Shown one piece after another: positions 30,552 to 39,772 of a DNA stretch of 64,000 bases; the stretch's first letter is position 1, and each line of letters begins with the position of its first letter. Under the pieces are notes generated by a model that was not told where the DNA came from, did not search any database, and saw nothing but the letters and a program-made list of their open reading frames with translations. The translations under genes and the position numbers were made by a program. This DNA is from Chryseobacterium camelliae (GTDB lineage Bacteria; Bacteroidota; Bacteroidia; Flavobacteriales; Weeksellaceae): the NCBI RefSeq assembly GCF_030818575.1, contig NZ_JAUTAL010000001.1, positions 1 through 64,000 of the forward strand. Direction: 5' to 3'.

Positions 30552-31052
30552 ATGACAATTGAAAACAATCACGTTGTAGCAGTACGTTACATCCTTCACA
30601 CTATCGAGGAAGATGGAAGCAAAATCCTTGTAGAAGAGACCACAGCAGAAAATCCGCTTACATTTTTATATGGTGTAGGAATGATGATCCCTAAATTTGA
30701 ACAGAATATCCTTGGCCTGCAGGCTGGTGATACCGCTGCTTTTACCATTCAGCCGGAAGAAGCTTACGGTGAGAGACAGCCGGATGCTATTGCACAATTG
30801 CCGCTGGATATGTTTCAGGAATCAGGGATTCCGCCTGTAGGAGCTATACTTCCTTTGTCTGATAACCAAGGGAATAATTTTCAGGCTTTCGTAGTAGAAG
30901 TTACACCGGAAGCTGTTGTAGCAGATCTTAATCATCCTATGGCCGGAAAAGTGCTGGATTTCCAGGTGGAAATTTTAAATACCCGTCCTGCCACGGAAGA
31001 AGAGTTGTCCCACGGCCATGCGCACGGAATCGACGGAAACGAAGCTCACTAA
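30552..31052 (+). CDS. SlyD-like FKBP peptidyl-prolyl isomerase
   Basis: The protein is 166 residues from the ATG at 30552. An in-frame GTG nine codons earlier is possible, but it lies almost at the predicted transcription start and adds a poorly conserved lysine-rich extension. The FKBP part has EENPLTFLYGVGMMIPKFE-like and GLQAGDTAAFTI segments, interrupted by an insert-in-flap chaperone domain typical of SlyD. A short His-containing tail (SHGHAHG) may bind metal. It catalyses proline isomerisation and assists folding in the cytoplasm. Confidence 0.9.
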   Translation: MTIENNHVVAVRYILHTIEEDGSKILVEETTAENPLTFLYGVGMMIPKFEQNILGLQAGDTAAFTIQPEEAYGERQPDAIAQLPLDMFQESGIPPVGAILPLSDNQGNNFQAFVVEVTPEAVVADLNHPMAGKVLDFQVEILNTRPATEEELSHGHAHGIDGNEAH

Positions 31053-31060
31053 TACATATA

Positions 31061-31086
31061 ATGTCCGGTTTTACCGGACATTTTTG
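31061..31086 (+). terminator. Terminator after the SlyD-like gene
   Basis: ATGTCCGGT pairs with ACCGGACAT and is followed by TTTTTG. Confidence 0.85.
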
Positions 31087-31248
31087 TAGAAAGGCAGCAT
31101 CCAATAAAATACGTATTCTGAAAATAACCTGCGGCTACTGAGTCAGCAACATTACGTTCACTTTCCTTATGATCTTCAAATCATTAAAGGCTGTGCGAGG
31201 AGTAAGAGTGGATAGCCGGAAACAGCTCCCCATAACTGCCAATATTCC

Positions 31249-31626
31249 TTACTCCATAAATTCGCCGCTTACATAAAACCAGCGGTTCTGAACCATCCTG
31301 AACGTTGATAATTCATGATGGACTTCATGACGGCCACCGCCATCCGTATAAAAAGCTTTGAATTCAACTGTATTAGTTGAAGGCTTACCCACAATTTCAA
31401 GTTTTGTCCAGGTATTGCCGGTGCTCCAATCGTGTAAATCACTTTTATTATGGTATTTTCTTTTGCTGGGAAGCGTGGTTTCCCACAAATAGTCTGCATT
31501 TGGAATGGCAAAGGCCGAAAACCTTGAACGCATCAGCGCTTCGGCAGTCGGGGCATTTTTTTCTCCGGTATGATATGGCTTACAGCAATCTTCATAGGAT
31601 TTTCCGGAACAGCAGGGACAGTTCAT
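31249..31626 (-). CDS. YchJ family protein with SEC-C zinc motif
   Basis: The 125-residue cytoplasmic protein begins with CPCCSGKSYEDCCKPYH, a SEC-C zinc-binding motif with four cysteines. The YchJ core follows, with EALMRSRFSAFAI and a C-terminal NTF2-like sheet. The YchJ role is not known. It stands alone on the minus strand; no neighbour suggests a function. Confidence 0.9.
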   Translation of the reverse strand: MNCPCCSGKSYEDCCKPYHTGEKNAPTAEALMRSRFSAFAIPNADYLWETTLPSKRKYHNKSDLHDWSTGNTWTKLEIVGKPSTNTVEFKAFYTDGGGRHEVHHELSTFRMVQNRWFYVSGEFME

Positions 31627-31713
31627 AATTCTGATTTAACGGCAAAATTCGCAAAAGTTTTTGAATATCACTCATTTCTGACTTGCAGATTATTGATGTT
31701 TAAACATACCTTC

Positions 31714-31746
31714 AAACAAAAAGCATCCAGAAAACTGAATGCTTTA
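31714..31746 (-). terminator. Terminator of the M3 peptidase gene
   Basis: On the minus strand AAAGCATTCAG pairs with CTGGATGCTTT and is followed by TTTG. Confidence 0.75.
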
Positions 31747-31753
31747 ATTTATG

Positions 31754-33892
31754 TTATTTAATAAACCCTCTGTTTCTAAGCAAAGGTTTGATATCCGGAT
31801 CGTGTCCTGTAAAATCCCTGAAGGCCTGGCTGAGGTCTACGGAATTTCCAACTGACAGGATGTATTTTCTGAAGCGGTCACCGTTTTCCCTTGTCAGCCC
31901 GCCATGGCTCATGATCCATTCCCAGGCGTCATTATCCAGGGTTTCAGACCAGAGATAAGCATAATACCCTGCGGAATATCCGCCGCCCCAGATATGGGCG
32001 AAATAAGGCGTATGGTATCTTGGCGGGACAGTGGCTAGTGTAAATCCGTGTTTTGCCAGAGATTGTTTCTCAAAATCAAGTACCGGGATCAGCTGGCTGT
32101 CGTTGGTAACCGTATGCCAGTCCATATCCAGTTCTGCTGCAGAAACCAGTTCTGTCGTCATGTATCCCTGGTTGAATGTCGCTGCTTTCTTAATCTTATC
32201 TACCAAAGCCTGTGGAATCGGCTGCTTGGTTTCGTAATGAATGGCGTAATTCTTCAGGACCACAGGATCCAGAGCCCAATGCTCGTTAATCTGGGAAGGA
32301 AATTCCACAAAGTCCCTCGGTACATTGGTTCCGGATAGGGAAGGATATTTCTGGCTGGCAAACATACCGTGGATTGAATGCCCGAACTCATGGAAAATCG
32401 TTGATACATCATCAAAGCTGATGAGTGACGGTTTTCCCGGAGCCGGTTTCTGATAGTTGTAGCAGTTGACAATTACAGGCTTGGTTCCAAGAAGGTAAGA
32501 CTGTTCCACAAAATTACTCATCCATGCACCTCCGTTTTTGGAATCGCGGGTATAGAAATCCAGGTAATAGATAGCGATGGATTTTCCGTCATGGTCAAAA
32601 ACTTCATAAGTTACCACATCCGGATGGTAAACCGGAAGGTCTGTTCTTTTCTTGAAGGTTAACCCATAAAATTTTTCTGCGGCAAAGAAAACACCTTTTT
32701 CAAGAACCGTAGTAATCTCAAAATATGGTTTGATCTGGTTTTCATCCAGGTCGAATTTCGCTTTTCTTACCTGCTCGGCATAGAAATTCCAGTCCCAAGG
32801 CTCTACTTTGAAGCCGCCTTTCTGCTGGTCAATAAGATCCTGGATGTCCTTGGCTTCGCGTCTTGCAGTTTCCACTGCAGGCGTGGCAATCTGGTTCATC
32901 AGTTTTGTAGCCGCCTCAGGAGTTTTTGCCATCTGGTCCTGGAGTTTCCATTCTGCAAAGCTTTTCTTGCCCAGTACCTGAGCTTTTTTCAGCCTCAGTG
33001 CGGCCAGCTTTTCAATGGTTTCCCGGGTATCATTGGCATCTCCTTTTTCAGCCCGGGTCCAGGATGCTTTAAACAGTTTTTCCCTGGTAGCCCTGTTTTT
33101 CAGGTTTTGTAAAAGGGGCTGCTGCGTGGTATTCTGTAAGGCTAAAAGATATTGTCCTTCTTTTCCGGCATTTTTAGCGTCTGCTGCTGCGGCGGCAATT
33201 TCGTCTGCTGAAAGTCCGTCAAGTTCCTTTGCATCACTGAAAAATACGCCGCCCTGTTTTCTGGCTTCCAGCAATTTGTTGGAATATTGGGTAGACAGTG
33301 AGGCAAGCTCCTGGTTGATCTGTTTCAGTTTTTCCTTATCAGCAGAGGATAAGTTGGCTCCTGCGATCTCAAAATTCTGTTTGTAGAACTGAAGCAGCCT
33401 CTTGCTTTCGGCATCCAAACCTTTATCTGTGATAGCCTGTATCCTTTTGTAAAGATTTTCATTAAGGTACATTTTATCGGAATGGGCAGCGAAAATCGGG
33501 GCATATTCCTCATCCAGGGCCTGAAGGGTAGGATTGGTATTCGCACTGGTGAGATTGGAAAATACAATCATCGCACGTTTCAGGACTTCACCGCTTCTCT
33601 CAAGTGCTACAATGGTATTCTCGAAAGTAGGCGCAGCCGGGTTATCAGCAATTTTTAGTATTTCAGCATCATGCTGCTTCAGCCCGAAATCGAAGGCAGG
33701 TTTAAAATGTTCATCTTTGATCTTATCAAATTCCGGTGCTTCATACTGCAACGTACTTTTTTTCATAAAAGGATTGGACGCAAGGGAAGCCGGTACAGGG
33801 ACTTCATGTTGGGTTTCGGTTGTCTTCATTGTTGTACAGGAATAATTAAATGCCAGAGCGGAAATTAATAATACCGATGAAATATTCTTCAT
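31754..33892 (-). CDS. M3 family zinc metallopeptidase (Dcp-like), lipoprotein
   Basis: The chosen start, ATG at 33892, gives 712 residues beginning with the lipoprotein signal MKNISSVLLISALAFNYSC. The frame stays open 29 codons further upstream, but that would bury the signal peptide. The thermolysin-like motif His501-Glu-Phe-Gly-His505 binds zinc. The helical M3 architecture with SLISFDDVSTIFHEFGHSIH and a late CTPYF-like HTPYFAHIWGGGYSAGYYAY fits peptidyl-dipeptidase Dcp. It cuts dipeptides from the C-terminus of peptides. The Cys is followed by T-T-M-K, without the D-D surface signal, so a periplasmic location is likely. Confidence 0.92.
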   Translation of the reverse strand: MKNISSVLLISALAFNYSCTTMKTTETQHEVPVPASLASNPFMKKSTLQYEAPEFDKIKDEHFKPAFDFGLKQHDAEILKIADNPAAPTFENTIVALERSGEVLKRAMIVFSNLTSANTNPTLQALDEEYAPIFAAHSDKMYLNENLYKRIQAITDKGLDAESKRLLQFYKQNFEIAGANLSSADKEKLKQINQELASLSTQYSNKLLEARKQGGVFFSDAKELDGLSADEIAAAAADAKNAGKEGQYLLALQNTTQQPLLQNLKNRATREKLFKASWTRAEKGDANDTRETIEKLAALRLKKAQVLGKKSFAEWKLQDQMAKTPEAATKLMNQIATPAVETARREAKDIQDLIDQQKGGFKVEPWDWNFYAEQVRKAKFDLDENQIKPYFEITTVLEKGVFFAAEKFYGLTFKKRTDLPVYHPDVVTYEVFDHDGKSIAIYYLDFYTRDSKNGGAWMSNFVEQSYLLGTKPVIVNCYNYQKPAPGKPSLISFDDVSTIFHEFGHSIHGMFASQKYPSLSGTNVPRDFVEFPSQINEHWALDPVVLKNYAIHYETKQPIPQALVDKIKKAATFNQGYMTTELVSAAELDMDWHTVTNDSQLIPVLDFEKQSLAKHGFTLATVPPRYHTPYFAHIWGGGYSAGYYAYLWSETLDNDAWEWIMSHGGLTRENGDRFRKYILSVGNSVDLSQAFRDFTGHDPDIKPLLRNRGFIK

Positions 33893-34244
33893 AAACGCAT
33901 TGTTATTAAAAGATAAAGATATTAAAACTATTAGATTAAACGAATGTAAAACATAAAGATTATGAATCTGTACCACCAAACAGCTTCCCCGGAATACCGG
34001 AAAGGCTTCTTTTTAAAGTGGTGTATCAGGATAAATCTTATACCTGTTCCGGTTCGGTAACCGGTTTTGGCCTTCTTGTTATTAATACCGCTCCGATTTC
34101 AATCCGGATGCAAAGCCAATGGTCAGATTAGCTTTGAAAGGATCATCCGGACATCAGGAAATAAATATCCGGTAAGGCAGTAATATTTTTAATATATTAG
34201 TTGTTATAAATTATAGCCTGTACTAATCATTAAAACAGATCCAT
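33893..34244. other. Intergenic region between the M3 peptidase and head-GIN genes
   Basis: This 352-base divergent region holds no credible gene. A short palindrome, CCGGTT with AACCGG, lies at 34049-34064 and several CCGGA words occur around it. I find no exact TAnnTTTG box on either strand. Confidence 0.45.
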
Positions 34245-35054
34245 ATGACCTCAAAAACTATTTTTATTTTTTCAGCTCTGACCTTGCTGAGTGCCTGTAA
34301 CAAGGATGACAGAAAAGGAGCAAAAAAAGACAGCTGGGTGGAAACTACGCTTCCCAAAGAAAGCGGGTCCCTTCAGGAAAGGGAATTCAAAGGAGCGTTT
34401 GATGAGATAGAGGTCTCACAGGCCATAGAAGCAGATATCATTAAGGCAGATGAGGAAAGAGTGGTGATTTCTGCTCCGCAGGACCTTATCAGCGAAGTGT
34501 TGGTAGAGAACCGAAACGGTAAGCTGCATATCCATTATAAATCCGGGGTAAGAGTAACGAATAACCGCGTGACGGCTAAAATCTATACCAAAGATTTTGA
34601 AAAACTGACGGCCAATTCGGCGGCTGAAATCAGGATAAAAGACTCTTTTACCCAGGAAAAGACGAAAATTGATCTGTCAAGTTCAGGATCTGTTTCCGGT
34701 AACCTGGAAGCAAATACATTCGATATTTCCGCAGGAAGTAGCAGCAGTTTCAGTGGTAAGATCTGGGCGGTTGACCTCGATATTGATGCCTCTTCAGGTG
34801 CCAGCATCGATATTTCCGGAAAATCCAAACGTGCAGAACTGAGCTCGTCTTCCGGAAGCAGCATTTCAGCTAAGGATGTTGTTGCGGATCGTGTGAAAGC
34901 AGAGTCTTCAAGCGGTGGAAGCATCGATATCAGTGCCGTTTCGGAGATTGACGCGGAAGCTTCTTCAGGCGGAAGTGTCAATGTGTTTAAAAAAGGCAAC
35001 CTTAAAACCGTCAATCAGTCTCAGAGTAGCGGAGGAAGCATCAATATCCAATAA
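34245..35054 (+). CDS. Head-GIN domain (DUF2807) lipoprotein
   Basis: The 269-residue protein has a lipoprotein signal with lipobox Leu-Ser-Ala-Cys18. N-K-D-D follows, a likely surface-export signal. The rest is the head-GIN/DUF2807 beta-helix, opening with GAFDEIEVSQAIEADII. The second half carries repeated Ser-Ser-Gly turns (SSSGSSIS, ESSSGGSIDIS, EASSGGSVNV, QSSGGSINI), the rungs of the helix. The family is widespread in Bacteroidota and its role is unknown. The gene stands alone and converges on kefB. Confidence 0.85.
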   Translation: MTSKTIFIFSALTLLSACNKDDRKGAKKDSWVETTLPKESGSLQEREFKGAFDEIEVSQAIEADIIKADEERVVISAPQDLISEVLVENRNGKLHIHYKSGVRVTNNRVTAKIYTKDFEKLTANSAAEIRIKDSFTQEKTKIDLSSSGSVSGNLEANTFDISAGSSSSFSGKIWAVDLDIDASSGASIDISGKSKRAELSSSSGSSISAKDVVADRVKAESSSGGSIDISAVSEIDAEASSGGSVNVFKKGNLKTVNQSQSSGGSINIQ

Positions 35055-35069
35055 ATGTAACCTGGTCCA

Positions 35070-36949
35070 TTATTCATTTTCATCTTCATCTAATGAAGAA
35101 TCCTGCCAGTCATTTCTGTCAAAATTCAGATTATCATACGCCAGTAAATCCTCCTCACGCTGGAGGATTTCTTTGGTGGTGAATAAAGCAAGGTCTTTGT
35201 CATCTTCTTCTTTTATTTTGGCCAGTTTCCGTACAGAATCTTTATCGATTGCCATAAAACGCTGCCCGAGGCGCCTGGCTGCATATTTTCTCATCCCGGT
35301 TTCATGGAGGAGGTCTACCGCCATATCCACTGCTGTGCCCAGGGTTTCACGGTAGATCTTATCGATGCCGTTATTGATGTAGTCGTAGGCATCAATCCTG
35401 TTTTTAGCCCTCACGAAAATCTTTATATCCGGATAATGTTCGCGCACAAGGTCCGCTATAAATTTGTTGTCAGCCGGATCATCGAGGCAGAGCACTAAAA
35501 TTTTCGGCATCCTCTATGCCGGCAGCCCTAAGGATAGGAATTCTGGTTGCGTCACCATAATACACTTTAAATCCATAGCTCCTCAATAGCTTGACACGGT
35601 CAGAATCCCGGTCCAGCACGGTAGCAGAGATTTTATTGGCTTTAAGCAGCCTTCCAACGGTACTTCCGAAATGCCCAAAACCTACAATGATGATCTTTTT
35701 CTGGCTGACCTGTCTATCCAGGATGTTAAAGTCCTGTCCGGTCTTCGGTTCCTCCTTAATGAGCCGGGGGGTAATAAATGTATCGTTAATGATCAGAAGG
35801 AAAGGCGTTATGCACATCGTAATAGCTGTCACAGCCATCATTTGTGCATTCAGTTCAGGGGTAAGGATATACAATCCTGAGGCATAATTGATCAATACAA
35901 ATGCAAACTCTCCCACCTGAGAGAGCGCAAAAGCATAGAAAAGGCTTTGCGGGGTATCGATCCTGAAGAATTTCCCGATCGCATACAGGACGACAAATTT
36001 TACAGCCAGCACAGCAAAAACGGTACTGAAAATAAATAAAGGGTCTCCTGCAATAATATTAAAATTGATGGTAGATCCTACACTTACAAAAAATACAGCG
36101 AGAAGCAACCCTTTGAACGGATCTATCTGTGCTTCCAGTTCATGCCTGAACTCACTGTTGGCCAGCATCACCCCCGCGAGAAATGCCCCCAGAGCAGGAG
36201 AGAGGCCTATAACAGTCATCAGCTCAGATACACCTATAACCAGGAAAAGGGAAGACGCTGTAAGAAGCTCCGTCATTCCGGCTTTTGAAACGTAACGGAG
36301 GAAGGGAACAAAAACATACCTGCCGAGCAGAATAAGGATCACCACACCTAAGATAACGGTTCCTGCCTGCATCCATTCTGGAAGATTCTGGATCATGATC
36401 TGGATCTCATTATCATGATGCCTTGCCTTATGGTGAGCAATAACAGGCAGTATAGCGAGGATCGGAATCACCGCTATATCCTGGAACAGCAGGGTTGAAA
36501 AACGAAGCTTCGCCGGCTGTACTGTTGAGGTTATTTTTTTCCTGTAAAGTCTGCAGTACGATAGCTGTTGAAGACAGGGCGAAACACATCGCAATGGTAA
36601 CGGCCTTATCCATGCTCCAGCCTACACTGATAAACACGAGAAATAACAGCGATATTGTAAGCAGGGTCTGAGTAAGCCCAAGGCCCATGATCTTTTTCCG
36701 CATTTCCCAGAATTTTCTGGGTTCCAGTTCAAGGCCTACCAGAAATAGAAGCATGATAACCCCGAACTCACTGGCATGCATGATGTCATCTACATCTTTT
36801 CCTGTAAGTCTAAGGACATAAGGTCCGATGATAATACCTCCTGCAATATATCCTATTACGGAGCTGAGTCCGAACTTCCTGGCCAACGGAACCATGATAA
36901 TGGCTACGCCCAGAAAGAGCAGGGTATTCATAGCTAATGACTGTTCCAT
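35070..36949 (-). pseudogene. kefB: KefB-type K+/H+ antiporter, frameshifted twice
   Basis: Three adjoining frames together make one complete CPA2 antiporter: about 11-12 transmembrane helices (SSVIGYIAGGIIIGPYVL, LLFLVGLELEPRKFW, LLFQDIAVIPILAILP) followed by a TrkA-N domain (IIVGFGHFGSTVGRLL) and a C-terminal tail. Frame 1 (36949 to about 36500) joins frame 2 at an A5 run (36498-36502). Frame 2 joins frame 3 at a T4 run (35501-35504), where removing one base gives AEILVLCLDD. Both are +1 shifts in homopolymers. Either the gene is inactive or the assembly has two base-count errors. It lies 6 bases after the kefG-like gene, its usual partner. Confidence 0.85.
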
Positions 36950-36955
36950 AGGCGT

Positions 36956-37477
36956 TTATTGATTAAGAAGTTCTTCAAATTCTCTCTTGTGCAGTATAAT
37001 TTCTTTTTTGCTGAGCTTATTGGCTTCGTATACGATTTTAATGTTCTTAATTTCAGCTTTAAAAACATTCAGGCAGATAATCAGTCCGCTGATCACTTCA
37101 TCCACGCTGTATTTATAGGTACCGTTTTTGCTGAATGACCTTTCCTTTCCTCCGGTGGTAACCAAAATATATACTTCCTTTCCTTCAAGGGGATTTTCAG
37201 CGCCTTCTTTCAGCCAGTCACGATCAAACACTTCATCAATCCATAATTTTAAAAGGGGAGGAACACCAAACCAGATGATGGGAAACTGGAAAATAAATCG
37301 GTCATAAATCTTCAGGCGTTTTCGCTCCCTGAAGGCTGCAATATGGAAATTAGGGTATTCTTCATACAGGTCACGAAGCGTAAAATGCTGATGACGGACA
37401 TAAAAATTGATGAGCTCTACATTCGAATTTGAATGTTCAAGATAAGGATGCGCAAAAACTACCAATGTCTTCTTCAT
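36956..37477 (-). CDS. KefG/KefF-like NAD(P)H oxidoreductase
   Basis: The 173-residue flavodoxin-like protein has KKTLVVFAHPYLEHSNSN at the start, FQFPIIWFGVPPLLKLWIDEV near residue 75 and a VTTGGKERSFS loop near 115. These fit the quinone-reductase-like KefF/KefG ancillary proteins. In E. coli these proteins bind and activate the glutathione-gated potassium efflux channels KefC and KefB. Here the gene is immediately upstream of kefB (6-base gap), which supports that role even though kefB is frameshifted. Confidence 0.85.
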   Translation of the reverse strand: MKKTLVVFAHPYLEHSNSNVELINFYVRHQHFTLRDLYEEYPNFHIAAFRERKRLKIYDRFIFQFPIIWFGVPPLLKLWIDEVFDRDWLKEGAENPLEGKEVYILVTTGGKERSFSKNGTYKYSVDEVISGLIICLNVFKAEIKNIKIVYEANKLSKKEIILHKREFEELLNQ

Positions 37478-37830
37478 AAACCTGTTTTGAGTAAAAATAA
37501 CGAAAAAAAATTGAATTAAATAACGTTTTCGATCTGATTTATTGATTTTTTAATCTGAAAACAGCCTTTTTAGGCTGGTACTGGTCAAAAAAAATGCCGT
37601 TTTACTAATCAAAATTTAAAAGTTTATAAAAAGATGTGATCATTTGCATTGATATTGAAGCCTTTTTAAAGGAACATCAAGAAAATATTTTATAGATCCT
37701 CTTTATGAATATTTGAATATTGGCGAGCTCATTAGAGCACTGTAGAAATCCTGTCCGCTTTCTAATCCAGACCTATTTGCCGAAATCAGATATATAAACA
37801 TTAACCAAGTTGTAGGCCTAACTATTTCAA
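37478..37830. other. Intergenic region upstream of kefG
   Basis: This AT-rich 350-base stretch between two minus-strand genes contains no credible gene. A small hairpin, CAGCC with GGCTG around TTTTTA, lies at about 37561-37577. The terminator of the TPM gene follows at 37831. Confidence 0.45.
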
Positions 37831-37858
37831 CAAAAAAATCGGCCTGTTGAGACCGATT
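37831..37858 (-). terminator. Terminator of the LemA-TPM operon
   Basis: On the minus strand AATCGG and CCGATT form the stem of a hairpin followed by TTTTTTTG. Confidence 0.75.
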
Positions 37859-37875
37859 ATACTTATATTGTTTCG

Positions 37876-38682
37876 TTACCATCCTCCTGAGGCACCTCCG
37901 CCTCCGAAGCTTCCGCCGCCGCCAAAGCCTCCGAATCCTCCACCTCCGGAACTTCCTCCGCCAAAACCGCCTCCACCGAAGCTTCCCGGGAAAGGAAAGA
38001 ATCCACCCGGATAATTTCTACGGCCTCTTCTGGAAATGATCACATCATCATCGTCATCGTTTCCACCTCTTCCGCCATCGCGGTTCCTGAAAATAATGGC
38101 AATAAGGATAAAAATAACTATGGCGATGATAATTAAACTTGCAGAGTCTTTTTTTCCGCCCGACGATGTTTTAGCAATCGGTTTGAATTTTCCCTGAACT
38201 GCTTCCATAATGGAAGTCGTCCCACGGTCTATGCCTTCATACCATTTACCCTGTTTAAAATTCGGGGTTACGATGTAATCCAGGATCTGGCCGGCTACTG
38301 ATGCTGTAAGGTACTGCTCAACAGCTCTTCCCTGCTGGATAGACATGGTGTGGTCTTCCGTAGCAATCAGGAAAACAACCCCGTTATCCACGTTTTTTTG
38401 TCCGATTCCCCATTTTTCCCCGAACATCGTAGCCAGGAAATTCACGTCCTCACCTTTTGTGGATGGAATAATAATTACTTCAATCTCGGTAGAAGTGGAA
38501 TCTGCAAATTTGATCAGCTTGTTGTTCAGTGCATCTTTTTCCTGTTGACTGAGCAAATTGGCCTCATCGAATACCGGATACAGTACCGCCGGTTTTGCCG
38601 GAACGGTATATTGTGCCGGTACCCAGAGGTACAGGAAAAAAAGTATGAAAGAAAATATTATTTTAAGAGAACGTAATCTCAT
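37876..38682 (-). CDS. TPM domain membrane protein (YgcG-like)
   Basis: The 268-residue protein has a signal peptide (about residues 1-23) and a TPM domain at about 35-165 (LLSQQEKDALNNKL, NVDNGVVFLIATEDH, IQQGRAVEQYL). A transmembrane helix near 185-205 is followed by a cytoplasmic tail that ends in a Gly/Ser/Phe-rich stretch of about 50 residues. The architecture is that of YgcG/YdgC-type proteins, whose role is poorly known; TPM domains have been linked to acid-phosphatase activity and to membrane-protein assembly. Its start overlaps the previous TPM gene by 20 bases. Third gene of the LemA-TPM-TPM operon. Confidence 0.85.
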   Translation of the reverse strand: MRLRSLKIIFSFILFFLYLWVPAQYTVPAKPAVLYPVFDEANLLSQQEKDALNNKLIKFADSTSTEIEVIIIPSTKGEDVNFLATMFGEKWGIGQKNVDNGVVFLIATEDHTMSIQQGRAVEQYLTASVAGQILDYIVTPNFKQGKWYEGIDRGTTSIMEAVQGKFKPIAKTSSGGKKDSASLIIIAIVIFILIAIIFRNRDGGRGGNDDDDDVIISRRGRRNYPGGFFPFPGSFGGGGFGGGSSGGGGFGGFGGGGSFGGGGASGGW

Positions 38683-39091
38683 TAGATAATTGATTGGGGT
38701 TTTCTCCGGTAACCGGAAAATGTTTCTTCAGTTCAAGTCCGGTCTTTAGGATAGCACTTTCCAGTGCTTTGTAGTAGTTTCCTTTGGCAAATTCTCCGGT
38801 GATATAGTCGTGCAGCTGATCCCAGTAGGATTGGCGCACCTTTTCATGAATACCGATATCACCAATGATGGTAAGGTATTTTCTTTCAAAATTGACATGG
38901 AAAAGAACCGCATTCCTGTCAGCCGTATTATTCATACACAGCCTTTTGAAAACTTCAAATGCGGTTTCCGCATCACGGGTTTCGGTATTGGAATCAATAT
39001 GCACCCGGATTTCTCCCGTAGAATGTTCTTCCGCCGACTGAATAGCTTTCACTAGGGAAGCTATCTGCTGATGGGTTAAAAAACTTTTCAT
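38663..39091 (-). CDS. TPM domain protein, short form
   Basis: The 142-residue protein consists of a single TPM domain (EHSTGEIRVHIDSNTE, RNAVLFHVNFERKYLTIIGDIGIHEKV) without a signal peptide or membrane helix, so it is probably cytoplasmic. It overlaps the lemA stop by one base and the next TPM gene by 20 bases, so translation is tightly coupled. This middle gene of the operon probably works with the membrane-bound TPM protein, though that is inferred. Confidence 0.85.
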   Translation of the reverse strand: MKSFLTHQQIASLVKAIQSAEEHSTGEIRVHIDSNTETRDAETAFEVFKRLCMNNTADRNAVLFHVNFERKYLTIIGDIGIHEKVRQSYWDQLHDYITGEFAKGNYYKALESAILKTGLELKKHFPVTGENPNQLSNEITFS

Positions 39092-39699
39092 TATTCTGAG
39101 AAGACTTCAGGGGCTTTTTCGGCACCTGCATCTGCTTTGAAGTATGGTTTCTCTTTAAAGTTGGTAAAGTTCGCCAGGATGTTATTCGGGAATGTTTTGA
39201 TTGCCGTATTGTATTCCTGGGCTGCTGCATTGTAATATACCGTTTCAGTCCTGATGCTGTTCTCAATCGCTGTATATTCCCTTTGGAAATTGATGTATTG
39301 CTGATCTGCTTTCAGGTTAGGATATGATTCCACTACAGCCATTAATCTGCTTAAAGCTCCGGACAACTCACCCTGTGCAGCCTGGAATTTTGCAAGATCT
39401 TGCTGCGTCATATTCGTAGGATCAATATTGATCGATGTTGCTTTTGAACGGGCTTCAACCACTTTCGTCAGCGTTTCCTGCTCAAATTTTGAGTATGATT
39501 TAACCGTCCTTTCAAGATTCGGGATGAGGTTGGCCCTTTTCTGGTATACTGTTTCCACGTTAGACCATTTGGTATTCACGTTCTGTTCTTTGGTGACAAA
39601 ATTATTGTAGCCACTTTTACCCCAGAAGAAAAGAATCACAACAATTACAACCAGTGCAATTCCGATAGTTCCTGCACTCAGGCAGCCTTTATTTTTCAT
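39091..39699 (-). CDS. lemA: LemA family protein
   Basis: The 202-residue protein has one N-terminal transmembrane helix (about residues 9-27) and a long helical LemA domain: FVTKEQNVNTKWSNVETVYQ, then RANLIPNLERTVKSY and YPNLKADQQYINFQ. LemA proteins span the membrane with the helical bundle in the cytoplasm. Their role is unclear, but they often sit with TPM proteins, as here. A TAnnTTTG box on its strand at 39730-39737 lies 31 bases before the start. First gene of a three-gene operon. Confidence 0.92.
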   Translation of the reverse strand: MKNKGCLSAGTIGIALVVIVVILFFWGKSGYNNFVTKEQNVNTKWSNVETVYQKRANLIPNLERTVKSYSKFEQETLTKVVEARSKATSINIDPTNMTQQDLAKFQAAQGELSGALSRLMAVVESYPNLKADQQYINFQREYTAIENSIRTETVYYNAAAQEYNTAIKTFPNNILANFTNFKEKPYFKADAGAEKAPEVFSE

Positions 39700-39729
39700 A
39701 GTTTATATTTTTAAAAACCTTGTGTCAAC

Positions 39730-39757
39730 CAAATATACAAATTATGTGCTAATTTTG
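39730..39757. promoter_or_regulatory. Divergent promoters of lemA and folA
   Basis: On the minus strand TATATTTG (39730-39737) faces lemA. On the plus strand TAATTTTG (39750-39757) faces folA. Both match TAnnTTTG and they lie only 12 bases apart. The folA box also rules out the in-frame ATG candidate at 39722 as start. Confidence 0.5.
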
Positions 39758-39772
39758 CGGAAAATTATTTTA

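Noticed and set aside
33893..33979. Upstream extension of the M3 peptidase
   Set aside because: It would place 29 residues before a classical lipoprotein signal peptide, so the ATG at 33892 was chosen.
36428..36594. Programmed frameshift in kefB
   Set aside because: The join is a plain A5 run without a slippery heptamer, and a second shift occurs in the same gene, so error or decay is more likely.
39722..39772. Longer N-terminus for dihydrofolate reductase
   Set aside because: The extra 17 codons lie upstream of a good promoter box and do not match the family start.
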